Below, piece after piece: positions 23,019-34,814 of a DNA stretch of 64,000 bases. The translations under genes were made by a program, and so were the position numbers. The stretch's first letter is position 1; the number at the start of each line of letters is the position of its first letter. Source of the stretch: Brachycybe producta (lineage: Eukaryota; Arthropoda; Diplopoda; Playtdesmida; Andrognathidae); assembly GCA_036925085.1 (NCBI GenBank), contig JAUPFP010000014.1, positions 1,616,001-1,680,000 of the forward strand. The letters are read 5' to 3'. The notes below the pieces were generated by a model. That model made no database searches, was not told where the DNA came from, and worked only from the letters and a program-made list of their open reading frames with translations.

Positions 23019-24042
23019 AGCTGGGCGCAAACGGAATGACACAAAATGTTTCGAAACATGATGAAACGAAACTTATTGATACATTAACATATGTCGACTT
23101 TTAATCTCTTTTATTCGGCCATGTTAATTATGCCATGTTGCCAGGACACGATACTCTTAATTAAATTATTGCTGCTACAAGAGGGCGCTTTCAATAATTT
23201 AATTATTACAGTATGGTGCGCTCAACATGGCGTAATTAACATAGCCGAATAAAAGATTAAAAGTCGACATGTCGAGAGTAAAGTCGAAATGTCGAGAGTA
23301 AAGTCGAGATGTCGAGAGTAAAGTCGAGATGTCGAGAGTGTAAAGTCGACATGTCGAGAGTGTAAAGTCGACATGTCGAGAGTGTAAAGTCGACATGTCG
23401 AGAGTAAAGTTGGAGTGTCGAGGTTTTTAAACAAATCTCATATGTCCTTTACAGGGCTCCGTAAAAACATAAAAACGTTTCAACTAAAATGAAACATGAT
23501 GAAGATAAAACATAAATTAAACAAAAATTATTTATAGACATGTCAGTGGTTCGAAACCGGTAGAACCGTTTCGCCAATTATTGGAACTGATATATCCAGT
23601 TCGGCAGCTACTGGAACTGATATGAATAGGTTCCGAACCGAGTAGATTCGGTTCGGTTCTATACTTTTTGTCACTTTCTTACTAATGTGCTGTGCAAATC
23701 TGCTAATGCATATTGGGAACTGGTTCGAACCGGTTCTGATCAGTATGTCGATCTTGACGAAATGGTTCTGATCAGTATGTCGATCTTGACGAACCGGTTT
23801 AAACACATTAAGTATACTAGTATCGATTTACACAGCACATGAGACTAATCTGCTGCGAAAACCTGCTAACGCATAATGGGAACCGGTTTATCAAAATCGA
23901 AGAACTGATTAGAACCGGTTTCCAGAAAAATCGCGAACCTGCGATAGTCAAAGTGGACTGACACACAATGACACAAAAATGTTTCGTATCATCATGTTTT
24001 TTTTTTAAACAGTTTTGTGTCAATCTTGTGTGCGCCCAGCTT
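23019..24042. mobile_element. Foldback element AAGCTGGGCGCA with nested repeats
   Basis: The ends are inverted: AAGCTGGGCGCAAACGG at 23019 and TGTGTGCGCCCAGCTT at 24042, followed inward by ATGACACAAAATGTTTCG-like blocks. Inside are an inverted pair around 23095-23265 (GACTTTTAATCTCTTTTATT), the minisatellite 23262-23412 and the GGTTCGAACCGG-type block 23536-23960. It is at least a three-layer assembly. ORFs inside are by-products. Confidence 0.75.
23262..23412. repeat. GTCGAGAGTAAA minisatellite
   Basis: About eight units of 18-22 bp built on GTCGACATGTCGAGAGTGTAAA and the shorter GTCGAGATGTCGAGAGTAAA. It lies inside the right arm of the inverted pair of the surrounding foldback. Confidence 0.9.
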
Positions 24043-24488
24043 AAGTAGTATTTTTATTATAAATCATATATTTGTATACATGTTTGAGTTTTGTGTTTCA
24101 TTCAATATCGATTTATAAATGCCACGTTTATAGTTGGTAATTCATGAGTGATCACGTTCTCTTTCATCTGTGTACAATTTGAATAGAAATGTTGAAAGGC
24201 ACAAATGCAGTCAGTCAGTTATACCTCGCTTAACGATATTTGTACGTTTCTTGAAAATCACATTGTTAACCGAATCATCGTTAACGAACGCACAAATAAC
24301 ATAGTGGCGCTTTTTGTACAAAACTACAGTCTCAAAACAAAAGATTTTAGACATTTTGGGGTAAACTACTTTATGTCGAGGTATGTCGTTGTTAAAGTTA
24401 GCGGGTTTTTTGAGTTTATTCTACATTATAAGCAACTTATTTCCCGTGAACGCATTGCTGCTATGCAATGAATATCGTGAATGCAAAT
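24043..24488. other. Intergenic DNA
   Basis: No gene is supported. An 88-codon ORF at 24205-24471 is not repetitive, but it has no splice partners and no recognisable domain. Confidence 0.45.
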
Positions 24489-24722
24489 CAGTGCTTCAGA
24501 GGTAAACTACGTTAAGTCACATTTTTTTTTAAAAAAAACCCAAGGTATCTTATGAATCAAGTTTGGTAAACTGTGTTAAGTCCACAGTTTTATACATATA
24601 CCGCTAACATGGTGGTATACCATGTTAAGTCCTATTCCCTTCAATGAAAAGAGAAACTTTCAAATGACTTTCCTGTAAAATTTAGGTTTGGTGACTTAAC
24701 GCAGTTTACCTCTTAGGCATTG
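24489..24722. mobile_element. CAGTGC MITE flanked by AAAT, copy 1
   Basis: Inverted ends are CAGTGCTTCAGAGGTAAACT and GCAGTTTACCTCTTAGGCATTG. The interior has three GTTAAGTC words and TATTCCCTTCAATGAA. AAAT flanks both ends (24485-24488 and 24723-24726), as it does for the second copy at 49144-49399. Confidence 0.8.
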
Positions 24723-24796
24723 AAATACTCACTGAACTTTGCAAGACAACAATGGCTTCATTTCCAGTGAGCATTATTACTTGAGGAATTTACATT

Positions 24797-25110
24797 GACA
24801 ATACAATGTCATGTTTCAGTGCCCTACGGGCTACTTGGGTACAGTACGTTTCTAGTGAAATTTGCAAGACAGCAGTGTCTTCATTTCCAGTGAAATTTGC
24901 AAGACAGCAGTGTCTTCATTTCCAGTGAGCAATTATTGCTTGATTCGAAAGTTATGTTAAAGGAAGGTGTGACCGCGTTTTAGGTTTTCTATAAGCACAT
25001 TTGACAATACAATGTCATGTTTCAGTGCCCTACGGGTTACTTGGGTACAGTACGTTTCTAGTGAACTTTTGCAAGACAACAATGTCTTCATTTCCAGTGA
25101 ACAATGCGGC
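24797..25110. repeat. Dispersed direct duplication of a segment of about 105 bp
   Basis: GACAATACAATGTCATGTTTC through TTCATTTCCAGTGA occurs at about 24797-24895 and again at about 24999-25099. A further duplication of the last 47 bp lies at 24878-24928 (AATTTGCAAGACAGCAGTGTC). Confidence 0.8.
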
Positions 25111-25992
25111 AATGCCTTATTCAAAAGATGTTTTTTGTAAAAAAAAAAAAAAAAAACAGGGTGTGTTTGAAAATATACTTTATTTGCATTTGAAGCAGAA
25201 CAACAGATGTGTGACTAAACTTGCATAAAAAGTAGGAAAACTTTTTAAAGATTAACACACACACAAAACACAGAAAGACCCACCCAAAATTATAGTCATG
25301 TTACATAGATATGAAGAGAGAAAATCTACACGTGGTATACAAAGGAAAGAAGAAAAAAAACCCGCGTATGAATTTACCCACTGTTTGATGTATGAATAAT
25401 GAATTTCTACATTATAAATTTAATAAGATATTCATTGAGGTGTGCATAGGCCCTATCTGTGTGTAGGTATTCATTTATTCGTAAATGGATTGGTGTTGTT
25501 GGCAAATTGGTAATTACAACATGCAAAAAACATGAATAAATAATAAACAATAAAGCAAATAGACAGTGGCGCCATCTGTTGAAAGGTGTATGACCCACAC
25601 ATGTGCTATAAACAAGGGACTATACAATAGCATGCCGGGTATTGTAAGGGTAGACCATTACTCTCGGGTCTAGTGCTTGGAGGTACTGGTGACAGCAGCA
25701 TCAGCAGCGCCACTTTAGTGGGGAAAAGGTTGTACTAGAATTCAGTACAGTGTGAAAGCTAGAGGATGCTTGCACTTAACAGGCTTTTACAATGGTGGTT
25801 GACATTTCTAAAGCATCTTTGTTTACCAGAAACTGATTGTCCTGACCTGAATGTTAATGCAAAAGAAACACACTAGTTGGTGCTAAATGCTTAGTTTACA
25901 ATAAAGTCGCCAGAAGGTGCTGTTGTAGTTTTCACCATCTATGCCAGAACATTCGTCGCCATTCAACACATTACGAGTTGCCAGTCCTGGAG
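25111..25992. other. Intergenic DNA
   Basis: No gene, RNA gene or element with defined ends is seen. Confidence 0.5.
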
Positions 25993-26178
25993 ACAGGCAG
26001 TTAGAATTAGGTGAACACTTCAGTTGGCTCCGCCCTTCTAATTGGCTGGTTATATAGTCTGACGTTAAAAAGGGAGGAGCATGTGACGTCAGACTTTATA
26101 ACCAGCCAATTAGAATTTGCCAGTCGTCATAACAAGGGCGGAGCCAACTGAAGTTTTCACCTAATTCTAACTACCTGT
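25993..26178. mobile_element. FB1 foldback MITE, internally shortened, 9-bp duplication
   Basis: Arms run from ACAGGCAGTTAGAATTAGG to CTAATTCTAACTACCTGT. About 20 bp of the left arm is missing (GGCTCCGCCCTTCTAATTGG joins directly). Flanks are GTCCTGGAG at 25984-25992 and GTCCCGGAG at 26179-26187, a 9-bp duplication with one change. Confidence 0.9.
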
Positions 26179-26187
26179 GTCCCGGAG

Positions 26188-27094
26188 AGAAATGGTCTAA
26201 GGTGTAACTATGGCTCGTATTCTTATAGGGTGGGTCCAGACTAGAATAGAACACCGAACAGACCATGTTCGCGACCATTTCCAAAGAACATGTTGGTTAT
26301 TCTGTTTGCTGTGGTCGGTGTGTCCAAACCTAAACATAACATGTTCGCAATGTGTTTTCATTTGGTAACCTCATAATGGATGTTCGGGGGAGGGGGAGGG
26401 AGGGGGAATACGCGTTTACACTTTAAAGCCTTGCAAGTAGGCTTGCCAGCCATCCTCCTTTGTGGAGGACGGGTGGCAAGCATACTTGTAACCTTAACTT
26501 GGAGTTGCGTTACCTCCATGTGTATATAATGTTTGCTATAAAAGCAGTTCCTAACATGGGCAATGTTCTCATATTCATTTTTTTTTTGTCTTTCTTGGCA
26601 ACATGCTTGCTATAAACGCATAATGCATTTTCTTAATTAATGGCAATTTGCCTAATGTTGAATGGTTTTGAGCCAAAACATTTTTTTTAGTGTTACAAAC
26701 TCCCCCCATTTTTCATTAATTTATGATGTACTTTAGTTGACTACTTCTTCATGTTTTTTTTGTGGCCTGTTTATGAAACATAAATTCAGTTGGCACGAGT
26801 CACACAAACACACACACACACTTTGGTAACTTCCTGCGAACCACTCCCAAAAAAAATGTGTCGTCATTAAATGGCTGTGAATCACACGAATCCACTCAAA
26901 TGACCTAATTTTTATCTCTCTTTCTGAAGCTTCTTCTTCATCATGATGAAGCTTTTATTATTTTTGGGGCGCAAATTGCTTTAATAATAATCATAATAAT
27001 GCTGCAATATGGCTTCCGTTGCAATTTCATAATTGCCACCCAAATGATTGGTACTTTTAATCATTTATTTCATCATACATTATTGATTACTAGT
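26188..27094. other. Intergenic DNA
   Basis: No gene is seen. Imperfect inverted GAACATGTT/AACATGTTC words cluster at 26245-26345 and a GGGGGAGGGGGAGGG purine patch lies near 26390. Confidence 0.5.
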
Positions 27095-27335
27095 AAACTC
27101 GTCGTGCAAGTTGCACGAAAGGAGAAAGGGACAATATCTTAAGAGAGAGGGCCTCCATAGAAAAAAAAAATACTTGCGTAAATTGCAAGGTAGATGGCGC
27201 TTGCAACCTCCAAATGTGGCAAACTACACTCGTCGCCAATTAGTTGAAATAGAATGCAGCCTTTTAGCTCTAAAAGCGACCAAAACAACCTTAATTATCA
27301 GCACGTGGACAAACTTTACCCCCCAGAACATAATA
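27095..27335. mobile_element. Left arm of a widely spaced inverted pair
   Basis: It starts TAGTAAACTCGTCGTGCAAG, then GTTGCACGAAAGG, GTAGATGGCGCTTGCAACC and TTTTAGCTCTAAAAGCG. The reverse complement recurs at about 29560-29795. The terminal palindrome GTGCAAGTTGCAC also occurs alone at 33577-33606. Confidence 0.6.
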
Positions 27336-27399
27336 TAAGCCCAAGCCCAGCCCAAAAGCCCTATTCCATGGGCCTTATGTAGGTCTCTATTTTAGGGCA

Positions 27400-27620
27400 T
27401 TTTCAGGTTTGTTATCTTTCAAAATAGATAATCAACATGAAAATACCATTAACTCTTTCCTAATTGATATTTAGTTTTGCACATTTTGGCCCAACTTGAA
27501 CTGAAGTGAAAAACAACAAAGTTTGAAAGTGTCATAAAAAGTTTATTTTAAAACATATAATCATGAGAATATTTTTAGATAAATATCTCTCTTCATGAAT
27601 TTCAAGAACTCTTTTTGCGT
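27400..27620. mobile_element. FB2 foldback MITE, degenerate
   Basis: It contains GTTATCTTTCAAAATAGATAA followed by AAGTTTATTTTAAAACATATA arms. The ends are eroded. Confidence 0.5.
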
Positions 27621-28076
27621 TTTTTAACAACAGTCAAGGATAATGATGAATTTCGGGTTCTTTCTGTTGTTTTACCAGACATTTGTACAGCATCTTAAAG
27701 CTTAAGTCTAACTTAAGCTGCTGGCTGTTATTTCTAGTTTCTACTGTATATTTTTATTGATGTCTCCTGGGAAATTTGTTACAACAAGATGGGATTGAGA
27801 GGAGGAGGAAGGATTTCGAGTTAGTTTTGTGGGAAGAATCACACAAGACCACTAATGGCAATGGTGACAGTGGCTAACATTAGTCACATTGGGATGGGAG
27901 AGGAGAGGGGTCACTTTTTAAGCTTTAGGGAACTGAAATCCTGTAAGAGGTTGAACCTGGGGTTAACCTTCATCATTTTGGTGATGATGATTGGTCAAGA
28001 AAGAGAAATCTCCTTTCTTGACAGTAATTTACAGAGGACAATTTCAGTTTTCTTGTCTTTTCATCTCAGGTTTTTT

Positions 28077-28272
28077 ACAGGCATTTGTAGACAGCTTCAG
28101 AATTTCTTTGACTCCCCGCCGTTTCATGAGTGTCAGACCATATATCAACCAATTAGAAATAAAAAGGGTGGGAAATGTGACATCAGACCCAGTAACAAAC
28201 CAATTAGACATTGATGAAGGCTCATAAAAGGGTGGAGCTAAAGAAATTCTGAAGCTGTCTACAAATGCCTGT
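28077..28272. mobile_element. FB1 variant (TTTGTAGACAGCTTCAG subtype)
   Basis: Arms run from ACAGGCATTTGTAGACAGC to GCTGTCTACAAATGCCTGT. The same subtype forms the left half of the composite at 16390. Flanks are T-rich (AGGTTTTTT and GTTTTTTTT), so the target duplication cannot be judged. Confidence 0.85.
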
Positions 28273-29060
28273 GTTTTTTTTTAAGACATGAAAAATATAA
28301 AATATTACATATTGTGCTCCTTTTGTAAACTGTAATATTCTATTTTAAAATATCTTTAAAAAAAAGGCTTTATTTACAAAAAGGGAAAAAGAAGTATTTC
28401 AAGATTGAAAAAAAAACATCTTGAGAGATGTTAGGTTTTCTTCTATCATTTATCATTTTGTGGGTCCTTTGAGTAAAAGAGATCCACTTTAGGTCAAACA
28501 GGGTTTGATTTAGGAGTTTTGGTAGCAAAAGGGGTTATAAAAAAAGTCTTTAGGAAGAACAGTTCTTCTTTATGATAACATTTTTTTGCTAATATTTCTG
28601 TATCTTAGTATTTTTGCTGACACAGCGACAATTTGTGATTTCAACAAATTGAATGTCTCAGCTTTTTTTTTAAAAAAAAAAAGGTAACTTTTGAGTAGAA
28701 AAATTCACAGTATGTTAGATACTAGAATAACAAGTTAATTAACTAAAAAAAGTATTTTCTTGTTGATAGAAGTTTTTTCTTTTTCTCTCCTTTAGAAAAT
28801 CTAGTTGTGGTTCCATTCTCGTGTTCTCAAAATCTGATTGGAAATTAATTATAATAAATTAATTAGTTGTTAAATTCGTTTTGATTTTTTGCACAGTTGC
28901 GTGCCACTAATTCACTGAACAATATGCAAAAAGTTTCATTCGAATATCTAGTTACGTTCTGGAGAAATAACGCCCAGATCATTTTGGAATCCATACATAC
29001 ATACATACATACATACATCCATCCATTCATATTTTAATTGTTTTCCCAAACCTATAAGAC
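28273..29060. other. AT-rich intergenic DNA with a (CATA)n run
   Basis: No gene is seen. A CATACATACATA microsatellite lies at about 28991-29018. Confidence 0.55.
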
Positions 29061-29398
29061 CTCGTTTCCACTACAAAAATTAACTGAAGTTAACCACAGT
29101 TAATTTTTCTATTGGAATCAAATGTAGTTATATTAACCATGGTTAAATTTTCTGAACAATGGAGTCAAAACAAAATTTAGCCTATATAAGCAACATGGCG
29201 GATAGTGAGAGCACTCAAATTTTTAACTGAATGAGGAGCCAACATTTTATAAAAATACAAAACAGGAAGTGATACATAATAATTTAACCACTGGTGTTTT
29301 AAATATGGAAATACACCAGAGTACCATTTATAGCTTGTCTGCAGTTAACTATAATCTTGGTTATTTTAACTGCAGTTAATCTTTGCAGTGGAAACTAG
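29061..29398. mobile_element. Foldback element, ends CTCGTTTCCACT
   Basis: Ends CTCGTTTCCACTACAAAAAT and ATCTTTGCAGTGGAAACTAG are inverted and continue as AACTGAAGTTAACC / GTTAACTGCAGTTAA-like blocks. The ends resemble 41417-42004 (GTTTCCAT), but the interiors differ. Confidence 0.75.
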
Positions 29399-29559
29399 CA
29401 ACTATCAACATCATGTAAATTCTTTCAGCATATTTGCCTAAGAATGCAAGTCGATCATTTATTTTGGTGTGTGTGTAGCGTTAGATGGCGCCACTAGCCC
29501 TCCTCCCATAGAAAAGTACTGAAGACACTCTTCAACTCTTGACTCACCTTCCTTTTTTT

Positions 29560-29795
29560 TCTGCACGTGGCAAACTTTTAATTGCGTCATCGCTATTTCT
29601 CTACACGTGCTCTCTCTTCACTTATATTGTGTTCTGGGTTTAGGTTTGTCCATGTGCTGATAATTAAGGTTGTTTTGGCCGCTTTTAGAGCTAAAAGGGT
29701 GCATTCGTGTAGTTTGGCCACCTATGAAGGTTGCGGGCGCCATCTACCTTACATCTACACAAGTATTTTTCTATGAAAGAGCCTCTCTTAAAAGT
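29560..29795. mobile_element. Right arm of the inverted pair with 27095-27335
   Basis: It contains, inverted, GTGCTGATAATTAAGGTTG, TTTTAGAGCTAAAAGG, GGTTGCGGGCGCCATC and TTTCTATGAAAGAGCC. The short ORF at 29582-29776 is an arm by-product. Confidence 0.6.
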
Positions 29796-30454
29796 TGGTA
29801 GTATGCAAAAAATAAAATGTATATACGATTTTCACTTAAAATTGAATTAATTTCTAACCCTTTCAAAATCCCTTTTGCCGAATTTCCAATTTGCTTTAAC
29901 TTTTTTCACTTTAAATCCAATTCTTTTAATATATTTTTGCTTAAAACTTTTGGTTATGAACTTATGAAGTTGTGTCCCTTTGTGATTTTTATTTAATATG
30001 TTGTTTTAGTTCTCTTTTTTTGTTTCAGAGGATCTTTTGTGTATTTGTTTATTTTGTTCTCTTGTCTTTTAAGCTCAACTTGTGTAATAATAAATAGGTT
30101 GTGTCAGTTGTTCATCTGCTCAATTTCACAATCTTCCATTTGGCCTCTTATTTCTGTTGGCAGTTTTACGTTTTTTCTTTCTTCTTCTTGTTGTTCTTTA
30201 CTTGAAAGTGATGAGTTTATTTTCAATAAAGGGAAAAAAACAAATGGGAGGAGGAGGAGGAGGAAAAACATCATCGTCGTCATGTTGATTGTTAAATTGT
30301 TGTAATTTACTCTCTCTTTCTATCACACTTGGAATCCTTATTACGAAGCAAATTACTGAAATTAGAAACGAACTTAAAAGTTGGTTCATTTTAAGCTTTA
30401 ATGTAACGTGTTTATTGCCAAAGTAAAAAAAAAGTCACAGCTATGGATTTGCTA
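29796..30454. other. AT-rich intergenic DNA
   Basis: No gene is supported. A GGAGGAGGAGGAGG run lies near 30246. Confidence 0.5.
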
Positions 30455-30998
30455 GACATTTTGCAAAATCACCAATTTGACAAGTCAGTCGATAAATTTA
30501 CTAGTCATTTTGCAAAATCACCAATTTCATGAATCTTAATCATTCAGTAAATTCACTAGTCATTTTTACAAAATCACTAATTTCATAATCATTCAATAAA
30601 TTCACTAGTCAATTTTACAAAATCACCAATTTTTGATAGTCGTTCAGTAAATTTTCTAGTCGTTTTTATAAAATCACCAATTTCATAATCATTCAATAAA
30701 TTCACTAGTCATTTTGAAATCATTTTGCAAAATCACCAATTTCATGAATCTTAATCATTCAGTAAATTTACTAGTCATTTTGCAAAATCACCAATTTCAT
30801 GAATCTTAATCATTCAGTAAATTCACTAGTCATTTTTACAAAATCACCAATTTCATAATCATTCAATAAATTCACTAGTTATTTTGCAAAATGAAAAATT
30901 TGATTCGATAGTCATTCAATAAATTCACTAGTCATTTTGCAAAATCACCAATTTTTGATAGTCATTCAATAAATTCACTAGTCATTTTGCACTTCGGA
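30455..30998. repeat. CACTAGTCATTTTGCAAAATC tandem repeat, about ten units
   Basis: Units of about 50-65 bp are built from ATTCACTAGTCATTTTGCAA, AATCACCAATTTCATGAATC and TTAATCATTCAGTAA, with missing or shortened blocks. CRISPR is not an option: spacers are not unique and the host is an animal. Confidence 0.9.
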
Positions 30999-31002
30999 TT
31001 TG

Positions 31003-31563
31003 TATGCATTAATTAAGCAAATGTTTCTCAATCTGTGGCTCAAGTGCCAATTATGAAGTTATCATCATCATTAGAACTGCAATTATGCTTTTTTTTCTAA
31101 TAAAGGTTGGCTATAGGCTTTGATGTCTGGTTACTATCAGTTGTCGACTAGAGTTCTAGCCTCTAACCAGGTGTTTTTGATTGAAAAAAACAAAACAATT
31201 GTTGGTTGATCTAAACTTGTGATTGATACTTTTATAATTGGCTCTTGGGCCACAGAGAACCCTAAATTCCCTAATCATCATCATTATAGCAAATGCATTT
31301 ATGCTTTTTTTTTAAAAATCAAAAAGGCTGGTTAGAGGTTAGATGTCGGGTTCTAGCTTCTAACTACGGAGCCCTGTTGAGGACATAAAAAATATTTCAT
31401 GTCCTCAACAGGGTTTCATATCTCACCAATGTTTTTGATTAGAAAAAAACACCATAACTGTTGGTTGATCAAAACGCCGAGGATTGTTACTTCACAATTG
31501 GCTCATGGGCCAAAGATTGAGAAAGATTTGCTTGATATTTTTGCATAAGAATCCGAGCTCTCA
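31003..31563. mobile_element. hAT-like MITE family, rearranged copy
   Basis: It starts TTCGGATTTGTATGC and ends TAAGAATCCGAGCTC. The interior holds GTTTCTCAATCTGTGGC, ACTATCAGTTGTCGACTAG and TTCTAGCCTCTAACCAG, the last block partly duplicated. It is related to 42983-43303 and to the intact 55105-55394. Confidence 0.7.
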
Positions 31564-32079
31564 TTATTATGATGCGCGTTTATGTTTATTTTTTTTTTGT
31601 TATCTTGCACATCTCAGAGAGTATATTTTTTTTAGAGAATTTTGTGTTTGAAAGAAATCTTTTCTATCTTTGAGTTTTAACACCTGCTTTTTTAGATGAT
31701 ATTCTAAAAGGTGAATGAACTTTTTTTTGGGGAGTTTTCATATCATTTGAGGATTTTTTTTTTTTGCATTGCATTGCATTGCATTGCATTGCATTTTGTA
31801 TCATTATTTCGTTTCTGGATTAATGATACTTTAGGGTGTGTGTGTGTGTGTGTAGGTGTCTCTTCAAGAGAGGTAACAACTGGTCCTCCTATTCTACTAT
31901 TTTATTGTAGACCATTTCTAGTTTTTTTTTATGACCAATGTCATGGGAGAGAGAGAGGGGTATTTGAGTTGTTTGTACTTGAAAGCAAAATCAGTGTGGG
32001 TGGGAGAAAATGGATGGAACTCGAAAATAAAACTGAGCAATTAAGATTGCAACACGCAGACCACTTTTAGTGGCCGAGT
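31564..32079. other. Intergenic DNA with short microsatellites
   Basis: (TTGCA)n lies at about 31766-31795 and (GT)n near 31835-31853. No gene is seen. Confidence 0.6.
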
Positions 32080-32673
32080 TCGACTGCAAAATTTAGTTGG
32101 CTTGTCGTCAAAACCGCGACCACTGTCAGTTTACATAATAAAAATAGAACTACTTTCAAAACAGACAGTTAGAAAATAGGTGAAAACTTCAGTTGGCTCC
32201 GCCCTTGTTATGACGACCGGCAACTTCTAATTGGCTGTTTATGAAAGTCTGACGTCACATGCTCTCCGCCCTTTTCAACGTCAGACTACATAACCAGCCA
32301 ATTAGAAGTTGCCGGTCGTCATAACAAGGGCGGAGCCAACTGAAGTTTTCACCTATTTTTAACTACCTGTACTTTCAAACCACCTAAGGTCTACTTCACA
32401 CGAACCACTGTTGGAAAACAATGGAATGTTGTATGTGACAAACAGGCGGTGTTTGCACTGAAGTCGAACACTCATCGATCCTGTTGAGCTAAAAAAAAAT
32501 ATCTAACGGTGTCTCATGTGAAATTGTGAACACACCTACAGAGGGCCTATAGGAATGAATGTCTGCTAAAAACAAACACTTTAGGTGGCGACACAAAGTG
32601 TTCCGTGTGAAACTTAGAAGTCAACTCGAGTCGTTGGTTTTGACGACAAGCTCACTATATTTTTGCAGTCAAA
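32080..32673. mobile_element. Foldback element CGACTGCAAAA with nested FB1
   Basis: The outer arms GACTGCAAAATTTAGTTGG plus CTTGTCGTCAAAACC and the inverted GGTTTTGACGACAAGCTC plus ATTTTTGCAGTC enclose the FB1 copy 32161-32370. The outer element is the older one. Confidence 0.75.
32161..32370. mobile_element. FB1 foldback MITE, 210 bp, perfect 9-bp target duplication
   Basis: Arms run from ACAGACAGTTAGAAAATAGG to CCTATTTTTAACTACCTGT. ACTTTCAAA is repeated at 32152-32160 and 32371-32379. It carries TGACGTCA at 32250-32257. Confidence 0.95.
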
Positions 32674-33334
32674 ATTGCGGTCAATTTTGACGGCAAAGAT
32701 TGGGCGGAGGGAAGAAGGCTGGATGAAAGGTAGGCTTTAAGTAGCCCATCCACTATACTTAATAGGCCTAGGGGAATTTCAATTGCACCTGTAGAAAAAA
32801 ACAAACTTGGACACAACATGCATACAAAATGAAAGGTTGCTAACTGATTACCTGAAACCACTGGAGAAAAGTCCCGAAAAAATCGCCAAAAGTCATAAAA
32901 AACGTAAATAAAACCGGGCCTCCGTACGTTTTCATTAAAAAAAAGATTACATACCTTATTATTCTTTGCATTAAATAGGAGAACCATTATGGCGTCTAAA
33001 CACTGTGTATATTATAGTGATATAGACGCCATGAATGTGCACTTAATTGCTTCAAAATCTTACCTCTTTCTGCATATATAATTTATATATACAGTGGTGT
33101 GTGTCTCTGTCGCATCCATTTGGTGTCATTGTACATTACACGAAATGTATGTCCATTTCGTGTTTTGCATCGGAGCGATTCTATGTGCATTTCGCGAAGT
33201 GTCCATTACACGAAATGTATCATTGCGAAATGAGCTTAAATTGGTCTGCTGTAAAACGCGAAATGGACATAACGTTTTGTACAATGGATGCCACATATAC
33301 TGACAAGGGAGTATACTATACTGTGCAGTATATG
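32674..33334. other. Intergenic DNA with CATTACACGAAATGTAT repeats
   Basis: Between about 33120 and 33290 words such as CATTACACGAAATGTAT and CATTTCGCGAA recur in both orientations. No gene is supported. Confidence 0.5.
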
Positions 33335-33543
33335 ACAGGCAATTAGAAATCAGGACAAACAGAAGTTGGCTCCGCCCTTTTTATGACGAACGACAACTTC
33401 TAATTTGTTGGTTATGTGGTCTGACGTCACATGCTCCGCCCTTTTCAACGTCGAAACACACAACAAATCAATAAGAAGTTGCCGTTCATTATAAAAAGGG
33501 GCGGAGCTAACTTCTGTTTTTTTCCCGATTTCTAATTGCCTGT
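33335..33543. mobile_element. FB1 foldback MITE, 209 bp
   Basis: Arms run from ACAGGCAATTAGAAATCAGG to GATTTCTAATTGCCTGT. Inverted similarity continues outside the usual end (CAGTATATG / CATACACTG), and no direct 9-bp duplication is visible. TGACGTCA lies at 33422-33429. Confidence 0.9.
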
Positions 33544-33567
33544 CATACACTGTACAGTATGGTCTCT

Positions 33568-33606
33568 TTTCTTTCGTGCAAGTTGCACGACGGGTTTACT
33601 AGTTAA
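33568..33606. mobile_element. Solo end of the GTGCAAGTTGCAC family
   Basis: TTTCGTGCAAGTTGCACGACG then GGTTTACTAGTTA matches, inverted, the start of 27095-27335. Confidence 0.5.
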
Positions 33607-34180
33607 TATTATGCTTATATAATAAATCTGTAAGCATATATTTCACTGAATAGGCCGCCTTAACTCAGTGGATCCTTTTATTTTTCCCCCCTTTTTCTTT
33701 ATTCTTTGAAATTATGTTTTAAGTGGTTGGAAAGGAGGGGGGGGGGGGCTGGAGGGTGGTGGCCATTATTATTATATACACATTTTTATTTAATACTACA
33801 AAGAGAGGACGGAAAACACACATTATTATAAAACTACATTTGTACATGTTTTCTGTTTACAAATATATAAACAACAATGTTGAAAACAGTTTTATCAATC
33901 TTGTTTCACTCTTGCTTTTCACTTGATATATAAATTTCAACTTCAAAGTGACATTTTTGGGGGGAATTTTCTTGTTATGGGTTTATGTAGCAACATTTGG
34001 AAGAAAAGTTCATAGACTTTTTTGTGTTTCTTACAAGGGTTTGGGGGGGGGGGGAATGAATGGTGTTAAAACACAGTTCGTGTCCAAGCATACAAAATGA
34101 CACTTCTTATTGGCTACGTTTATAGTTGGCATTTTATGATGTTGTTTCTGTAGATTTGCAATTAAATTGTGCAAAATAAA
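33607..34180. other. AT-rich intergenic DNA with poly-G tracts
   Basis: G runs lie at about 33737-33748 and 34042-34053. No gene is seen. Confidence 0.5.
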
Positions 34181-34806
34181 GCCCCTATCACACTAGCAAC
34201 TTTTGATGCAATAAAACGTGCAATGTGAGATGCAACTTCAATGTTTATAGTGTGATAGGCAACTTGATAAAACTTTCCTTTCAACTAGTGTCAAGCCCAA
34301 GTCTCATTGAGTTGCACTGGTTCAACTTTGAGAGGCTTTTCAATGAAACTTTCTGACAAACAACCGATCAGGCCGTTTGCCGGAAATGACATACGGTAAC
34401 ATTTAACAAATTCCCGGTTTCATGGCTTCCGGGTTTATGAACTTCCTGTTAGTTGATCACAATATGGACACAAACCAAGGGGGCAGACATTGAACAGAAA
34501 ATCATTTACAAGATTCACTAAGATTCACAGCAGATCGTGTGGATGGAAAGTCATTTTACTTTTTAGCTGGAATTTTACTGGATATCCAGAATAGAATTGA
34601 AATTTTAAAATTCAGTAAAAAAAAAACGCGAATTAAAAGTAAAATGGCTTCTGATACCGTACGAGATTCACCCGAATGTGTCGGCCCCTTGACATAAAAC
34701 GAAGTTTTGAAAGCTTGATTGGCAAACTAGGTTGCAATAGTGTGTGATATAGAAGTTTATTACAATGTTCTAGTTGCAAGTCACATCACAGGTTGCATTG
34801 CAAGTT
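34181..34806. mobile_element. FB3 element, near full length
   Basis: It starts GCCCCTATCACACTAGCAAC and ends CACATCACAGGTTGCATTGC plus AAGTTGAATTGCAT. The interior matches 36269-36971 in opposite orientation, including ATCAGGCCGTTTGCCGG, GGACACAAACCAAGGGGG and CCCGAATGTGTCGGCC. A 30-bp minisatellite follows at once. Confidence 0.85.
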
Positions 34807-34814
34807 GAATTGCA

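Noticed and set aside
29582-29776. 64-codon ORF as a gene
   Set aside because: It lies in one arm of an inverted repeat; the other arm (27111-27338) is open on the opposite sense by chance.
30455-30998. Regularly spaced repeats suggestive of a CRISPR array
   Set aside because: Units are contiguous and variable with no unique spacers, and the DNA is animal.
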